The translations under genes were made by a program, and so were the position numbers. The notes under the pieces are model-generated. The model ran no database searches. It had not been told where the DNA came from and saw only the letters and a program-made list of their open reading frames with translations. Shown here in pieces: positions 38,825-51,717 of a stretch of 64,000 bases of DNA. Each line of letters begins with the position of its first letter. Within the stretch, counting starts at the first letter, position 1. This stretch comes from Calliopsis andreniformis (lineage: Eukaryota; Arthropoda; Insecta; Hymenoptera; Andrenidae), in assembly GCF_051401765.1 (NCBI RefSeq), contig NW_027480468.1, positions 1,984,001 through 2,048,000 of the forward strand, written 5' to 3'.

Positions 38825-40027
38825 AATCCTCAATCCTCAATCCTCAATCCTCTGTCCTCAAACCACAATCCTGAATCCTCAATCCTGAGTCCTCAATCTT
38901 CAGCCCTCAGTCCTCAACAATCAGTTGTCAATCCTCAATCCTCAATAGAATATCCTCAGTTCAGAGTTTTCCATACGCAATACTCAATCTGCAATCTTCA
39001 AATCTCTATCCACAAACATCAATCCTCACCACTCAACCCTCAATCCACAATCTTCAATCCTCAATCCTCAATCCTCAATCCTCAATTCTCAATCCTCAAT
39101 CCTCAGTCCTCAAACCTCAATTCTGAATCCTCAATCCTGAATCCACAATCTTCAGCCCTCAGTCCTCAACTATCAGTGGCCAATACTCAATCCTCAATAG
39201 AATATCCTCAATTCACAGGTTTCAATACTCAATACTCAATCTGCAATCTTCAAATCTCTATCCACAAACATCAATACTCACCACTCAACCCTCAACACTC
39301 AGTCCCCAATCCTCAATCTTCAATTCTCAATCCTCAATCCTCAATCTTCAATCCTCAATCCCCAGTCCTCAATCTTCTATCCTCAATGCTCCATCCTCAA
39401 TCCTCTATCCTCAGTCCTCAGTCCTCAACCCTCAATCCTCAAACCTCAATCCTCAACCGTCAGTCCTCGTCCTCAACCCTCAACCCTCAATACTCAATCC
39501 TCAATCTTCAATCATCAATACTCAATCTTCAATCCTCAATACTCAATCCTCAATCATCAGTCCTCAATCTTCAATACTCAATCCTCAATCCTCAATCCTC
39601 AGTCCACAACACTCTATCTTCAATACTAAATAATCAATCTCCAATACTAGATCCTCAATCCCCAATGCTCAATCCTCAACACCCAATCCTCAATACCCAA
39701 TCTTGAATCCTCAATCCTCAATTCTCAATCCTCAATCTTCAATCCTCAATCCCCAATCCTCAATCCTCAATCCTCATTCTTCAATCCTCAATACCCAATC
39801 CTCAATCTTCAATCCTCAATCCTCAATTCTCAATCTTCGATCCTCAATACTGAATCTTCAATCCTCAATCCTCAATCATCAATCCTCAATCCTCAATCCT
39901 CAATCCTGAATATTCAATCCTCAGTCCCCAATCCTCAATCCTCAATCCTCAATCCTCAATCCTCAATGTTCAATCCTCAATACCCAATCTTCAATCTTCA
40001 ATCCTCGATCCTCAATCCTCAATCCTC
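38825..40027 (+). repeat. 1203-bp tandem unit, copy 1
   Basis: It recurs at an exact period of 1203 (38851/40054, 39703/40906). It contains two anchors (near 38919 and 39170), the second with the unusual CTATCAGTGGCC. It ends in CAATGTTCAATCC followed by a TCTTCAATCTTC pair. No substitution against copy 2 was noticed. Confidence 0.91.
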
Positions 40028-41230
40028 AATCCTCAATCCTCAATCCTCAATCCTCTGTCCTCAAACCACAATCCTGAATCCTCAATCCTGAGTCCTCAAT
40101 CTTCAGCCCTCAGTCCTCAACAATCAGTTGTCAATCCTCAATCCTCAATAGAATATCCTCAGTTCAGAGTTTTCCATACGCAATACTCAATCTGCAATCT
40201 TCAAATCTCTATCCACAAACATCAATCCTCACCACTCAACCCTCAATCCACAATCTTCAATCCTCAATCCTCAATCCTCAATCCTCAATTCTCAATCCTC
40301 AATCCTCAGTCCTCAAACCTCAATTCTGAATCCTCAATCCTGAATCCACAATCTTCAGCCCTCAGTCCTCAACTATCAGTGGCCAATACTCAATCCTCAA
40401 TAGAATATCCTCAATTCACAGGTTTCAATACTCAATACTCAATCTGCAATCTTCAAATCTCTATCCACAAACATCAATACTCACCACTCAACCCTCAACA
40501 CTCAGTCCCCAATCCTCAATCTTCAATTCTCAATCCTCAATCCTCAATCTTCAATCCTCAATCCCCAGTCCTCAATCTTCTATCCTCAATGCTCCATCCT
40601 CAATCCTCTATCCTCAGTCCTCAGTCCTCAACCCTCAATCCTCAAACCTCAATCCTCAACCGTCAGTCCTCGTCCTCAACCCTCAACCCTCAATACTCAA
40701 TCCTCAATCTTCAATCATCAATACTCAATCTTCAATCCTCAATACTCAATCCTCAATCATCAGTCCTCAATCTTCAATACTCAATCCTCAATCCTCAATC
40801 CTCAGTCCACAACACTCTATCTTCAATACTAAATAATCAATCTCCAATACTAGATCCTCAATCCCCAATGCTCAATCCTCAACACCCAATCCTCAATACC
40901 CAATCTTGAATCCTCAATCCTCAATTCTCAATCCTCAATCTTCAATCCTCAATCCCCAATCCTCAATCCTCAATCCTCATTCTTCAATCCTCAATACCCA
41001 ATCCTCAATCTTCAATCCTCAATCCTCAATTCTCAATCTTCGATCCTCAATACTGAATCTTCAATCCTCAATCCTCAATCATCAATCCTCAATCCTCAAT
41101 CCTCAATCCTGAATATTCAATCCTCAGTCCCCAATCCTCAATCCTCAATCCTCAATCCTCAATCCTCAATGTTCAATCCTCAATACCCAATCTTCAATCT
41201 TCAATCCTCGATCCTCAATCCTCAATCCCC
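40028..41230 (+). repeat. 1203-bp tandem unit, copy 2
   Basis: This is the second copy of 38825-40027, including the rare CAGTGGCC anchor near 40373. It stops matching at 41227, where CCCC replaces CCTC and the 2234-bp family begins. Confidence 0.9.
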
Positions 41231-42555
41231 AATCCTCAATCCTCAATCCACAGTCCTCAAACCACAGTCCTGAATCCTCAATCCTGAATCCTCAATCTTC
41301 AGCCCTCAGTCCTCAACAATCAGTTGTCGATCCTCAATCCTCACTAGAATATCCTCAGTTCAGAGCTTTCCATACGCAATACTCAATCTGCAATCTTCAT
41401 ATCTCTATCCACAAACATCAATTCCCATCACTCAACCATCAACTCTCAGTCCCCAATTCTCAATCTTCAATCGTCAAGCCTCAATCCTCAATCCTCAATC
41501 CTCAATCCTCAATCCTCAATCTTCAACACTCAATACTCAATCTTCAATCCTCAAACCTGAATCCTCAATCCTCAATTTTCAATCCTCAATTCTCAAACCT
41601 CAATCCTCCATGCTCATTCGTCAATCCTCAATACCCAATCCTCAATCTTCAATCCTCAATCCTCAATCCTCAACTCTCAATCCTCAATCCTCAATCCTCA
41701 GTCCTCAAACCTCAATCCTCAACCCTCAGCCCTCATCTTCAATCCTCATCCCTCAATCCTCAATTCTCAATCTTGAATCCTCAATACTCAATCTTCAATC
41801 CTCAATTCTCAATTCTCAATCCTCAAAACTCAATCCTTAATCTTCAATACTCTATCCCCAATCCACAATCTTCAATACTCAATCCTCAATCCTCAATCCA
41901 CAATCCTCAACCTTCAATCCTCAATACTCAATCTTCAATCCTCAATCCTCAATCCTCAATCCTCAATCCTCAATCCTCAGTCCGCAATCCTCAATCTTCA
42001 ATCCTAAATACTCGATCTTCAATCCTCAACCCTCAATCCTCAATCCTCAATCCTCATTCTTCAATCCTCAATACCCAATCCTCAATCTTCAATCCTCAAT
42101 CCTCAATCCTCAATCCTCAATTCTCAATCCTCAATCCTCAATCCTCAGACCTCAGACATCAATACTCAACCCTCAGCCCTCGTCCTCAATCCTCAACCCT
42201 CAATCCTCACTTCTCAATCTTCAATCCTCAATACTCAATCTTCAATCCTCAATCCTCAATTCTCAATCCTCAATACTCAATCCTTAATCGTCAATCCTCA
42301 ATCCCCAATCCACAATCTTCAATACTCAATCCTCAATCCTCAATCCACAATCCTCAACCTTCAATCCTCAATACTCAATCTTCAATCCTCAATCCTCAAT
42401 CCTCAATCCTCAATCCTCAATCCTCAGTCCTCAATCCTCAATCATCAATCCTAAATACTCGATCTTCAATCCTCAACCCTCAATCCTCAATCCTCAATCC
42501 TCATTCTACAATCCTCAATACCCAATCCTCAATCTTCAATCCTCAATCCTCAATC
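41231..42555 (+). repeat. Block epsilon, copy 1 (2234-bp period)
   Basis: Markers are TCACTAGAATATCC near 41341, TTCATATCTC near 41396, CCATGCTCATTC near 41608, CATCTTCAATCCTCATCCC near 41733, CAAAACTC near 41824 and TTCTACAATCC near 42504. It matches 43465-44789 at offset 2234 and 61871-62720 at offset 20,157 over its right part. A related copy lies at 50810-52075. Confidence 0.82.
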
Positions 42556-43393
42556 CTCAATTCTCAATCTTCAATCCTCAATCCTCAATATTCAATCCTC
42601 AATACTCAATCCTCAATTCTCAATCTTCAATCCTCAATCCGCAATCATCAATCCTCAATCCTCAATCCTCAGTCATGAATCCTCAAACCTCAGTCCTCAT
42701 CCACAATTCTCAATCGTCAACCCTCAATCCTCAAACCACAATCCTCAACCGTCAGTCCACGTCCTCAATCCTCAACCCTCAATCCTCAATCCTCAATCTT
42801 CAATCATCAATACTCAATCTTCAATCCTCAATCCTCAATCCTCAATCCTCATTCCTCAAACCTCAATCCTCAACCCTCAGTCCTTATCCTCAATTCTCAA
42901 TTCTCAATCCTCAACCCTCAATTCTCAATCCTCAACCCTCAATCCTCAATTCTGATTTCTCAACCCCGAATCCTCAACCTTCAGCCCTCAGTCCTCAACA
43001 ATCAGTTGTCAATTCTCAATCCTCAATAGAATATCATCAATTCACAGTTTTCAATACTCAATACTCAATCTGCAATCTTTAAATCTCTATCCACAAACAC
43101 CAGTTCTCATCACTCAACCCTCAACACTCAGTCCCCAGTCCTCAATCTTCAATCCTCAATCCTCAATCCACAATCCTCAATCATCAATCCTCAATCCTCT
43201 ATCTTCAAACCTCAATACTCAATCATCAATCCTCAATCCTCAGTCCTCAATCCTCAAACCTCAATCCTCAACCCTCAGCCCTCATTGTCAATCCTCGATC
43301 CTCAATCCTCAATCCTCAATCTTCAATCCTCAATACTCAATCTTCAATCCTCAATCCTCAATCCTCAATACTCAATCCTCAATCCTCAATCCT
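42556..43393 (+). repeat. Spacer between epsilon copies
   Basis: It combines a stretch like 45600-45920 (GTCCACGTCC near 42755, CTGATTTCTC near 42952) with an anchor near 42998, and then a segment with CATTGTCAATCCTCGATCC near 43283 that recurs near 52453 and 56012. No exact copy of the whole stretch was seen. Confidence 0.72.
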
Positions 43394-44789
43394 CAATCCT
43401 CAATGTCCAATCCTCAATACCCAATCTTCAATCTTCAATCCTCGATCCTCAATCCTCAATCCCCAATCCTCAATCCGCAATCCACAGTCCTCAAACCACA
43501 GTCCTGAATCTTCCATCCTGAATCCTCAATCTTCAGCCCTCAGACCTCAACAATCAGTTGTCAATCCTCAATCCTCACTAGAATATCCTCAGTTCAGAGT
43601 TTTCCATACGCAATACTCAATCTGCAATCTTCATATCTCTGTCCGCAAACATCAATTCCCATCACTCAACCATCAACTCTCAGTCCCCAATACACAATCT
43701 TCAATCGCCAATCCTCAATCCTCAATCCTCAATCCTCAATCCTCAATCCTCAATCTTCAACACTCAATACTCAACCTTCAATCCTCAAACCTGAATCCTC
43801 AATCCTCAATTTTCAATCCTCAATCCTCAAACCTCAATCCTCCATGCTCATTCTTCAATCCTCAATACCCAATCCTCAATCTTCAATCCTCAATCCTCAA
43901 TCCTCAACTCTCAATCCTCAATCCTCAATCCTCAGTCCTCAAACCTCAATACTCAACCCTCAGCCCTCATCTTCAATCCTCATCCCTCAATCCTCAATTC
44001 TCAATCTTGAATCCTCAATACTCAATCTTCAATCCTCAATCCTCAATTCTCAATCCTCAATACTCAATCCTTAATCGTCAATACTCAATCCCCAATCCAC
44101 AATCTTCAATACTCAATCCTCAATCCTCAATCCACAATCCTCAACCTTCAATCCTCAATACTCAATCTTCAATCCTCAATCCTCAATCCTCAATCCTCAA
44201 TCCTCAATCCTCAATCCTCAGTCCTCAATCCTCAATCTTCAATCCTAAATACTCGATCTTCAATCCTCAACCCTCAATCCTCAATCCTCAATCCTCATTC
44301 TTCAATCCTCAATACCCAATCCTCAATCTTCAATCCTCAATCCTCAATCCTCAATTCTCAATCCTCAATCCTCAATCCTCAGACCTCAGACATCAATACT
44401 CAACCCTCAGCCCTCGTCCTCAATCCTCAACCCTCAATCCTCACTTCTCAATCTTCATTCCTCAATACTCAATCTTCAATCCTCAATCCTCAATTCTCAA
44501 TCCTCAATACTCAATCCTTAATCGTCAATCCTCAATCCCCAATCCACAATCTTCAATACTCAATCCTCAATCCTCAATCCACAATCCTCAACCTTCAATC
44601 CTCAATACTCAATCTTCAATCCTCAATCCTCAATCCTCAATCCTCAATCCTCAATCCTCAGTCCTCAATCCTCAATCTTCAATCCTAAATACTCGATCTT
44701 CAATCCTCAACCCTCAATCCTCAATCCTCAATCCTCATTCTTCAATCCTCAATACCCAATCCTCAATCTTCAATCCTCAATCCTCAATC
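43394..44789 (+). repeat. Block epsilon, copy 2
   Basis: This is the partner of copy 1 at offset 2234 (41227/43461, 41610/43844, 42207/44441). It has private changes: CTGTCCGCAAAC near 43638, TCGCCAATCC near 43705, and TTCATTCCTC near 44455, where the related copies read TTCAATCCTC. The segment 43844-44655 is also close to 51266-52077 (offset 7,422). Confidence 0.82.
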
Positions 44790-46077
44790 CTCAATTCTCA
44801 ATCCTCAATCCTCAATCCTCAGACCTCAGACATCAATACTCAACCCTCAGCCCTCGTCCTCAATCCTCAACTCTCAATCCTCAATCATCAATCTTCAATC
44901 ATCAATATTCAATCTTCAGTCCTCAATCCTCAATCCTCAATCCTCAATGTTCAATCCGCAATACCCAATCCTCAATCTTCGATCCTCAATCCTCAACCGT
45001 CAGTCTTCAATCCTCAATACTCAATCTTCAATCCTCAATCCTCAATACTCAATCCTCAATCCTCATTCTGCAATCCTCAATACCCAATCCTCAATCTTCA
45101 ATCCTCAATCCTCAATCCTTAATTCTTAACCCTCAATCCTCAGTCCACAGTCCTCAAACCTCAACCATCAACCTTCAGCCCTCATCCTGGATCCTCAATC
45201 CTCAATCTTCAATCCTCAATCCTCAATCCTCAAGCCTCAATCCTCAATCCTCAATCCTCAGTCCTCAAACCTCAATCCTGAATCCTCAATACTCAGTCTT
45301 CAACCTTCAGACTTCAGACCTCAACGATCAGTTGTCAATCCTCTATCCTCAATAGAATATCATCAATTCACAGTTTTCAATACTAAATTCTCAACCTGCA
45401 ATCTTCGAATCTCTATCCACAAACATCAATCCTCATCACTCAACCCTCAACTCTCAGTCCCCAATCCTCAATCTTCAATCCTCTATCCTCAATCCTCAAT
45501 CCTCAATCCTCAATCCTCAATCCTCAATCCTCAATCCTCAATCTTCAATCCTCAATACTCAATATTCAATCCTCATTACTCAATCCTCAATTCTCAATCT
45601 TCAATCCTCAATCCGCAATCATCATTCCTCAATCCTCAATCCTCAGTCATCAATCCTCAAACCTCAGTCCTCATCCACAATTCTCAATCGTCAACCCTCA
45701 ATCCTCAAACCACAATCCTCAACTGTCAGTCCTCGTCCTCAATCCTCAACCCTCAATCCTCAATCCTCAATCTTCAATCATCAATACTCAATCTTCAATC
45801 CTCAATCCTCATTCCTCAATCCTCATTCCTCAAACCTCAATCCTCAACACTCAGTCCTTATCCTCAATTCTCAATTCTCAATCCTCAATTCTGAATTCTC
45901 AACCCCGAATCCTCAATCTTCAGCCCTCAGTCCTCAACAATCAGTTGTCTATTCTCAATCCTCAATAGAATATCATCAATTCACAGTTTTCAATACTCAA
46001 TGCTCAATCTGCAATCTTCAAATGTCTAACCACAAACATCAATTCTCATCACACAACCCTCAACACTCAGTCCCCAA
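44790..46077 (+). repeat. Block zeta, copy 1
   Basis: It carries CAACCGTCAGTC near 44995, CTTAATTCTTAACCC near 45118, CATCCTGGATCC near 45184, and anchors near 45327 (CGATCAGTTG) and 45927, then CAAATGTCTAACC near 46019. It matches 62713-64000 at offset 17,923, with about five substitutions noticed, for example CTTCGAATC near 45403 against CATCGAATC near 63326. Confidence 0.85.
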
Positions 46078-46470
46078 TCCTCAATCTTCAATCCTCAATC
46101 CTCAATCCTCAATCCTCAATCCTCAATTTTCAATCATCAATACTCAATCATCAATCCTCAATTCTCAATCCTCAATCCTCAATCCTCAATACTCAATCCT
46201 CAATACTCAATCTTCAATACCCAATCATCAATCCTCAATCCTCAATCCTCATTCCGCGATCCTCAACATTCAATCCTCAATTCTCAATATTCAATCCTCA
46301 ATTCTGAATCCTCAATCCTCAATCCTCATTCTTCAATCCTCAATACCCAATCCTCAATCTTCGATCCTCTATCCTCAATCCTCAATTCTCAATACTCAAT
46401 CCTCAGACCTCAGTCCTCAAACCTCAATCCTCAACCCTCAGCCCTCATCCTCAATCCTCAATCCTCAACC
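46078..46470 (+). repeat. Left-block relative
   Basis: This continues the pattern of 15650-15943 and 970-1050, with a private CATTCCGCGATCCTCAACATTC near 46251. If the window continued to the right, 64001 onward should resemble this segment, because 64000 corresponds to 46077. Confidence 0.7.
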
Positions 46471-46980
46471 TCAATCCTCAATCTTCAATCCTCAATACTC
46501 TATCTTCAATCCTCAATCCTCAGTCCTCAAACCTCAATTCTGAATCCTCAACCCTGATTCCTCAATCTTCAGCCCTCAGTCCTCAACAACCAGTTGTCAA
46601 TCCTCAATCCTGAGTATAATATCCTCAATTCACAGTTTTCAATACTCAATACTCAATCTGCAATCTTCAAATCTCTATCCACAGACATCAATTCTCATCA
46701 CTCAACCCTGAACACTCAGTCCTCAACGTTCAATCCTCAATCCTCAATTCTCAATCTTCGATCCTCTATACTGAATCTTCAATCCTCAATCCTCAATCCT
46801 CAATCCTCAATCCTCAATCCTGAATATTCAATCCTCAGTCCCCAATCCTCAATCCTCAATCCTCAATCCTCATTCTTCAATCCTCAATACCCAACCCTCA
46901 ATCTTCGATCCTCAATCCTCAATCCTCAATTCTCAATCCTCAATCCTCAGTCCTCAGACCTCAAACCTCAATCCTCAACC
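46471..46980 (+). repeat. Block gamma with an internal 1354-bp deletion
   Basis: Its left part matches 15944-16290 (offset 30,516, for example 16241/46757) and its right part matches 17640-17800 (offset 29,162, for example 17659/46821). The junction therefore lies near 46780-46820 and removes 1354 bp relative to block gamma. The anchor near 46587 has CAACCAGTTG. Confidence 0.82.
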
Positions 46981-48540
46981 CTCAGCCCTCATCGTCAATC
47001 CTCAAACCTCAATCCTCAGTCCTCAATCCTCAATGCTCAATCCTCAATCCTCAATCCTCAGTCCTCAATCCTCAATCCTCAATCCTCAATCCTCAATCTT
47101 CAATCCTCAATACTCAATCTTCAATCCTCAATCCTCAATTCTCAATCGTCAATACTCAATCCTCAATCGTCAATCCTCAATCCCCAATCCCCAATCCTCA
47201 ATCTTCAATCCTCAATCCTCAATTATAAATCCTCAATACTCAACCTTCAATCCTCAATACTCAATCTTCAATCCTCAATCCTCAATATTCAACACACAAC
47301 CCTCAACTATCAATCCTCAATACTCAACCATCAATCCTCAAATCTCAATACTCAATAGAATAGCCTGAATTCACATCGTTCAATACTCAATCCACAAAAA
47401 TCAATAATCAAATCTCAACCCTCAAACATCAATTCTCAACACTCAATCATCAACACTCAGTCCTCTTTCTTCAATCCTCCATCCTCAATCCTCAATCCTC
47501 AATCTTCAATCCTCAACACTCAATATTCGATCCTCAATCCTCAGTCCTCAAACCGCAATTCTGGATCCTCAATCCTCAATCCTCAATCTTCAGCCCTCAG
47601 TCCTCAACAATCAGCTGTCAATCCTCAATCCTCAATAGAATATCCTCAATTCACAGGTTTCAATACTCAATACTCTGTCTGCAATCTTCAAATCTCTATC
47701 CACAAACATCAATCCTCATCACTCAACCCTCAACACTCAGTCCCCAATCCTAAATCTTCAATTCTCAATCCTCAATCCTCAATCTTCAATCCTCAATCCT
47801 CAATCCTCAATGCTCCATCCTCAATCCTCTATCCTCAGTCCTCAGTCCTCAACCCTCAATCCTCAAACCTCAATCATCAACCGTCAGTCCTCGTCCTCAA
47901 CCCTCAACCCTCAATACTCAATCCTCAATCTTCAATCATCAATACTCAATCTTCAATCCTCAATACTCAATCCTCAATCATCAGTCCTCAATCTTCAATA
48001 CTCAATCCCCAATCCTCAATCTTCAATACTCAATCCTCAATCCTCAATCCACAATCCTCAATCTTCAATCCTCAATACTCAACCTTCAACACTCAATCTT
48101 CAATCCTCAATCCTCAATCCTCAATCCTCAATCCTCAACACTCTATCTTCAATCCTAAATAATCAATCTCCAATACTAGATCCTCAATCCCCAATGCTCA
48201 ATCCTCAATACCCAATCCTCAATACCCAATCTTGAATCCTCAATCCTCAATTCTCAATCCTCAATCTTCAATCCTCAATCCCCAATCCTCAATCGTCAAT
48301 CCTCATTCTTCAATCCTCAATACCCAATCCTCAATCTTCAATCCTCAATCCTCAATTCTCAATCTTCGATGCTCAATACTGAATCTTCAATCCTCAATCC
48401 TCAATCCTCAATCCTCAATCCTCAATCCTCAATCCTGAATATTCAATCCTCAGTCCCCAATCCTCAATCCTCAATCCTCTATCCTCAATCCTCAGTCCTC
48501 AAACCTCAATCCTGGATCCTCAATCCTGAATCCTCAATCT
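46981..48540 (+). repeat. 1098-type unit, third locus
   Basis: It matches 17819-18710 and beyond at offset 29,162 (17871/47033, 18648/47810, 19070/48232). It then continues like 20187-20480 rather than looping into a second tandem copy. It has a type B anchor near 47353 with AATAGCCTG and an anchor near 47608. It ends with TCCTGGATCC near 48512. Confidence 0.83.
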
Positions 48541-49310
48541 TCAATCCTAAATAATCGATCTTCAATCCTCAATCCTCAATCCTCAATCCTCAATCCTCAT
48601 TCTTCAATCCTCAATACCCAATCCTCAATCTTCAATCCTCAATCCTCAATCCTCAATTCTCAATCCTCATTCCTCAATCCTCAGACCTCAATCCTCAATC
48701 TTCAATCATCAATACTCAATCATCAATCCTCAATTCTCAATCCTCAATCCTCAATCCTCAATCCTCAATCCTCAATACTCAATACTCAATACTCAATCTT
48801 CAATACCCAATCATCAATCCTCAATCCTCAATCCTCATTCTTCAATCCTCAATACCCAATCCTCAATCTTCAATACTCAATCCTTAATCGTCAATCCTCA
48901 ATCCCCAATCCTCAATCTTCAATACTCAATCCTCAATCCTCAATCCACAATCCTCAATCTTCAATCCTCAATACTCAACCTTCAATCCTCAATCCACAAT
49001 CCTCAATCCTCAATCCTCAATCCTCAGTCCTCAATCCTCAATCTTCAATCCTAAATAATCGATCTTCAATCCTCAATCCTCAATCCTCAATCCTCAATCC
49101 TCATTCTTCAATCCTCAATACCCAATCCTCAATCTTCAATCCTCAATCCTCAATCCTCAATTCTCAATCCTCATTCCTCAATTCTCAGACCTCAGACATC
49201 AATACTCATCGCTCAGTCCTCGTCCTCAATCCACAACTCTCAATCCTCAATCATCAATCTTCAATCATCAATATTCAATCATCAGTCCTCAATCCTCAAT
49301 CCTCAATCCT
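48541..49310 (+). repeat. Anchor-free stretch, left-block derived
   Basis: It contains two TAAATAATCGATC markers (48547 and 49051) and no anchor, part of the longest anchor gap in this half (about 47.6-50.2 kb). Relatives lie at 53052-53820 (offset 4,511) and 56610-57380. Confidence 0.75.
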
Positions 49311-50660
49311 CAATGTTCAATCCGCAATACCCAATCCTCAATCTTCAATCCTCAATCCTCAATTCTCAATCTTCAATCCTCAATTATAAATCCTCAATCC
49401 TCAATCCTCAATCCTCAATCATCAATCTTCAATTTTCAATACTCAATCCTCAATCCTCAATCCTCAATCCTCAATCCTCAATCCTCAATCCTCAATCATC
49501 AATCCTCAATCTTTTAATCCTCAATGCTCAACATTTAATCCTCGATCCTCAATCCTCAATCTTCAATCCTCAATCCTCAATCCTCAATCCTCAACCTTGA
49601 ATCCTCATTACTCAATCTTCAATCCTCAATCCTCAATCCTCAATACTCAATCCTCAATCCTCAATCCTCAGTCATCAATACTCAATCTTCAGTACTCAAT
49701 CCTCAATCCTCAATCCTCAATCCTCAATCCTCAGACCTCAAACGTCAATATTCAACCCTCAGTCCTGGTCCCCAATCCACAACCCTCAATCCTCAATCCT
49801 CAATCTTCAATCATCAATATTCAATCCTCAGTCCTCAATCCACAATCCTCAATCCTCAATCCCCAATGTTCAATCCTCAATACCCAATCCTCAATCTTCA
49901 ATCCTCAACCCTCAATCCTCAATCCTCAATCCTCAATCCTCGATCCACAATCCTCAATCCCCTGTCCTCAAACCACAATCCTGAATCCTCAATCCTGAAT
50001 CCTCAATCCTGAATCCTCAATCCTCAATCCTCAATCCTCAATATTCAATGCTCAATACCCAATCCTCAATCTTCAATCCTCAATCCTCTATCCTCAATCC
50101 TCAATCCTCAATCCTCAATCCTCTGTCCTCAAACCACAATCCTGAATCCTCAATCCTGAGTCCTCAATCTTCAGCCCTCAGTCCTCAACAATCAGTTGTC
50201 AATCCTCAATAGAATATCCTCAGTTCAGAGTTTTCCATACGCAATAGTCAATCTGCAATCTTCAAATCTCTATCCACAAACATCAATTCTCATCACTCAG
50301 CCCTCAGCACTCAGTCCCCAATTCTCAATCTTCAATCCTCAATCCTCAATCCTCAACCCTCAATCCACAATCTTCAATCCTCAATCCTCAATCCTCAATC
50401 CTCAATTCTCAATCCTCAATCCTCAGTCCTCAAACCTCAATTCTGAATCCTCAATCCTGAATCCACAATCTTCAGCCCTCAGTCCTCAACTATCAGTTGT
50501 CAATACTCAATCCTCAATAGAATATCCTCAATTCACAGGTTTCAATACTCAATACTCAATCTGCAATCTTCAAATCTCTATCCACAAACATCCATCCTCA
50601 CCACTCAACCCTCAACACTCAATCCCCAATCCTCAATCTTCAATTCTCAATCCTCAATCC
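49311..50660 (+). repeat. Diverged module with phase-slip block, second locus
   Basis: It contains CTTTTAATCC with ACATTTAATCC near 49511-49540, CCTGGTCCCC near 49767, ATATTCAATGC near 50041 and anchors near 50188 and 50492. It matches 58430-59780 (offset 9,118 at 50041/59159). The first anchor lacks one TCAATCC and has CAATAGTC instead of CAATACTC. Confidence 0.8.
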
Positions 50661-51717
50661 TCAATCTTCAATCCTCAATCCTCAATTCTCAATCTTCGAT
50701 CCTCAATACTGAATCTTCAATCCTCAATCCTCAATCCTCAATCCTCAATCCTCAATCCTCAATCCTGAATATTCAATCCTCAGTCCCCAATCCTCAATCC
50801 TCAATCCTCAATCCTCAATCCTCAATGTTCAATCCTCAATACCCAATCTTCAATCTTCAATCCTCGATACTCAATCCTCAATCCCCAATCCTCAATCCTC
50901 AATCCACAGTCCTCAAACCACAGTCCTGAATCCTCAATCCTGAATCCTCAATCTTCAGCCCTCAGTCCTCAACAATCAGTTGTCGATCCTCAATCCTCAC
51001 TAGAATATCCTCAGTTCAGAGTTTTCCATACGCAATACTCAATCTGCAATCTTCATATCTCTATCCACAAACATCAATTCCCATCACTCAACCATCAACT
51101 CTCAGTCCCCAATACTCAATCTTCAATCGTCAATCCTCAATCCTCAATCCTCAATCCTCAATCCTCAATCCTCAATCTTCAACACTCAATACTCAATCTT
51201 CAATCCTCAAACCTGAATCCTCAATCCTCAATTTTCAATCCTCAATCCTCAAACCTCAATCCTCCATGCTCATTCTTCAATCCTCAATACCCAATCCTCA
51301 ATCTTCAATCCTCAATCCTCAATCCTCAACTCTCAATCCTCAATCCTCAATCCTCAGTCCTCAAACCTCAATCCTCAACCCTCAGCCCTCATCTTCAATC
51401 CTCATCCCTCAATCCTCAATTCTCAATCTTGAATCCTCAATACTCAATCTTCAATCCTCAATCCTCAATTCTCAATCCTCAATACTCAATCCTTAATCGT
51501 CAATACTCAATCCCCAATCCACAATCTTCAATACTCAATCCTCAATCCTCAATCCACAATCCTCAACCTTCAATCCTCAATACTCAATCTTCAATCCTCA
51601 ATCCTCAATCCTCAATCCTCAATCCTCAATCCTCAATCCTCAGTCCTCAATCCTCAATCTTCAATCCTAAATACTCGATCTTCAATCCTCAACCCTCAAT
51701 CCTCAATCCTCAATCCT
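50661..51717 (+). repeat. Block epsilon, copy 3 (left part)
   Basis: It begins with the TTCGATCCTCAATACTG marker and an ATATTCAATCC end, then follows epsilon: TCACTAGAATATCC near 50998, CCATGCTCATTC near 51264 and CATCTTCAATCC near 51390. It agrees with copy 2 at offset 7,422 and continues into the first 3559-bp unit. Confidence 0.8.
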
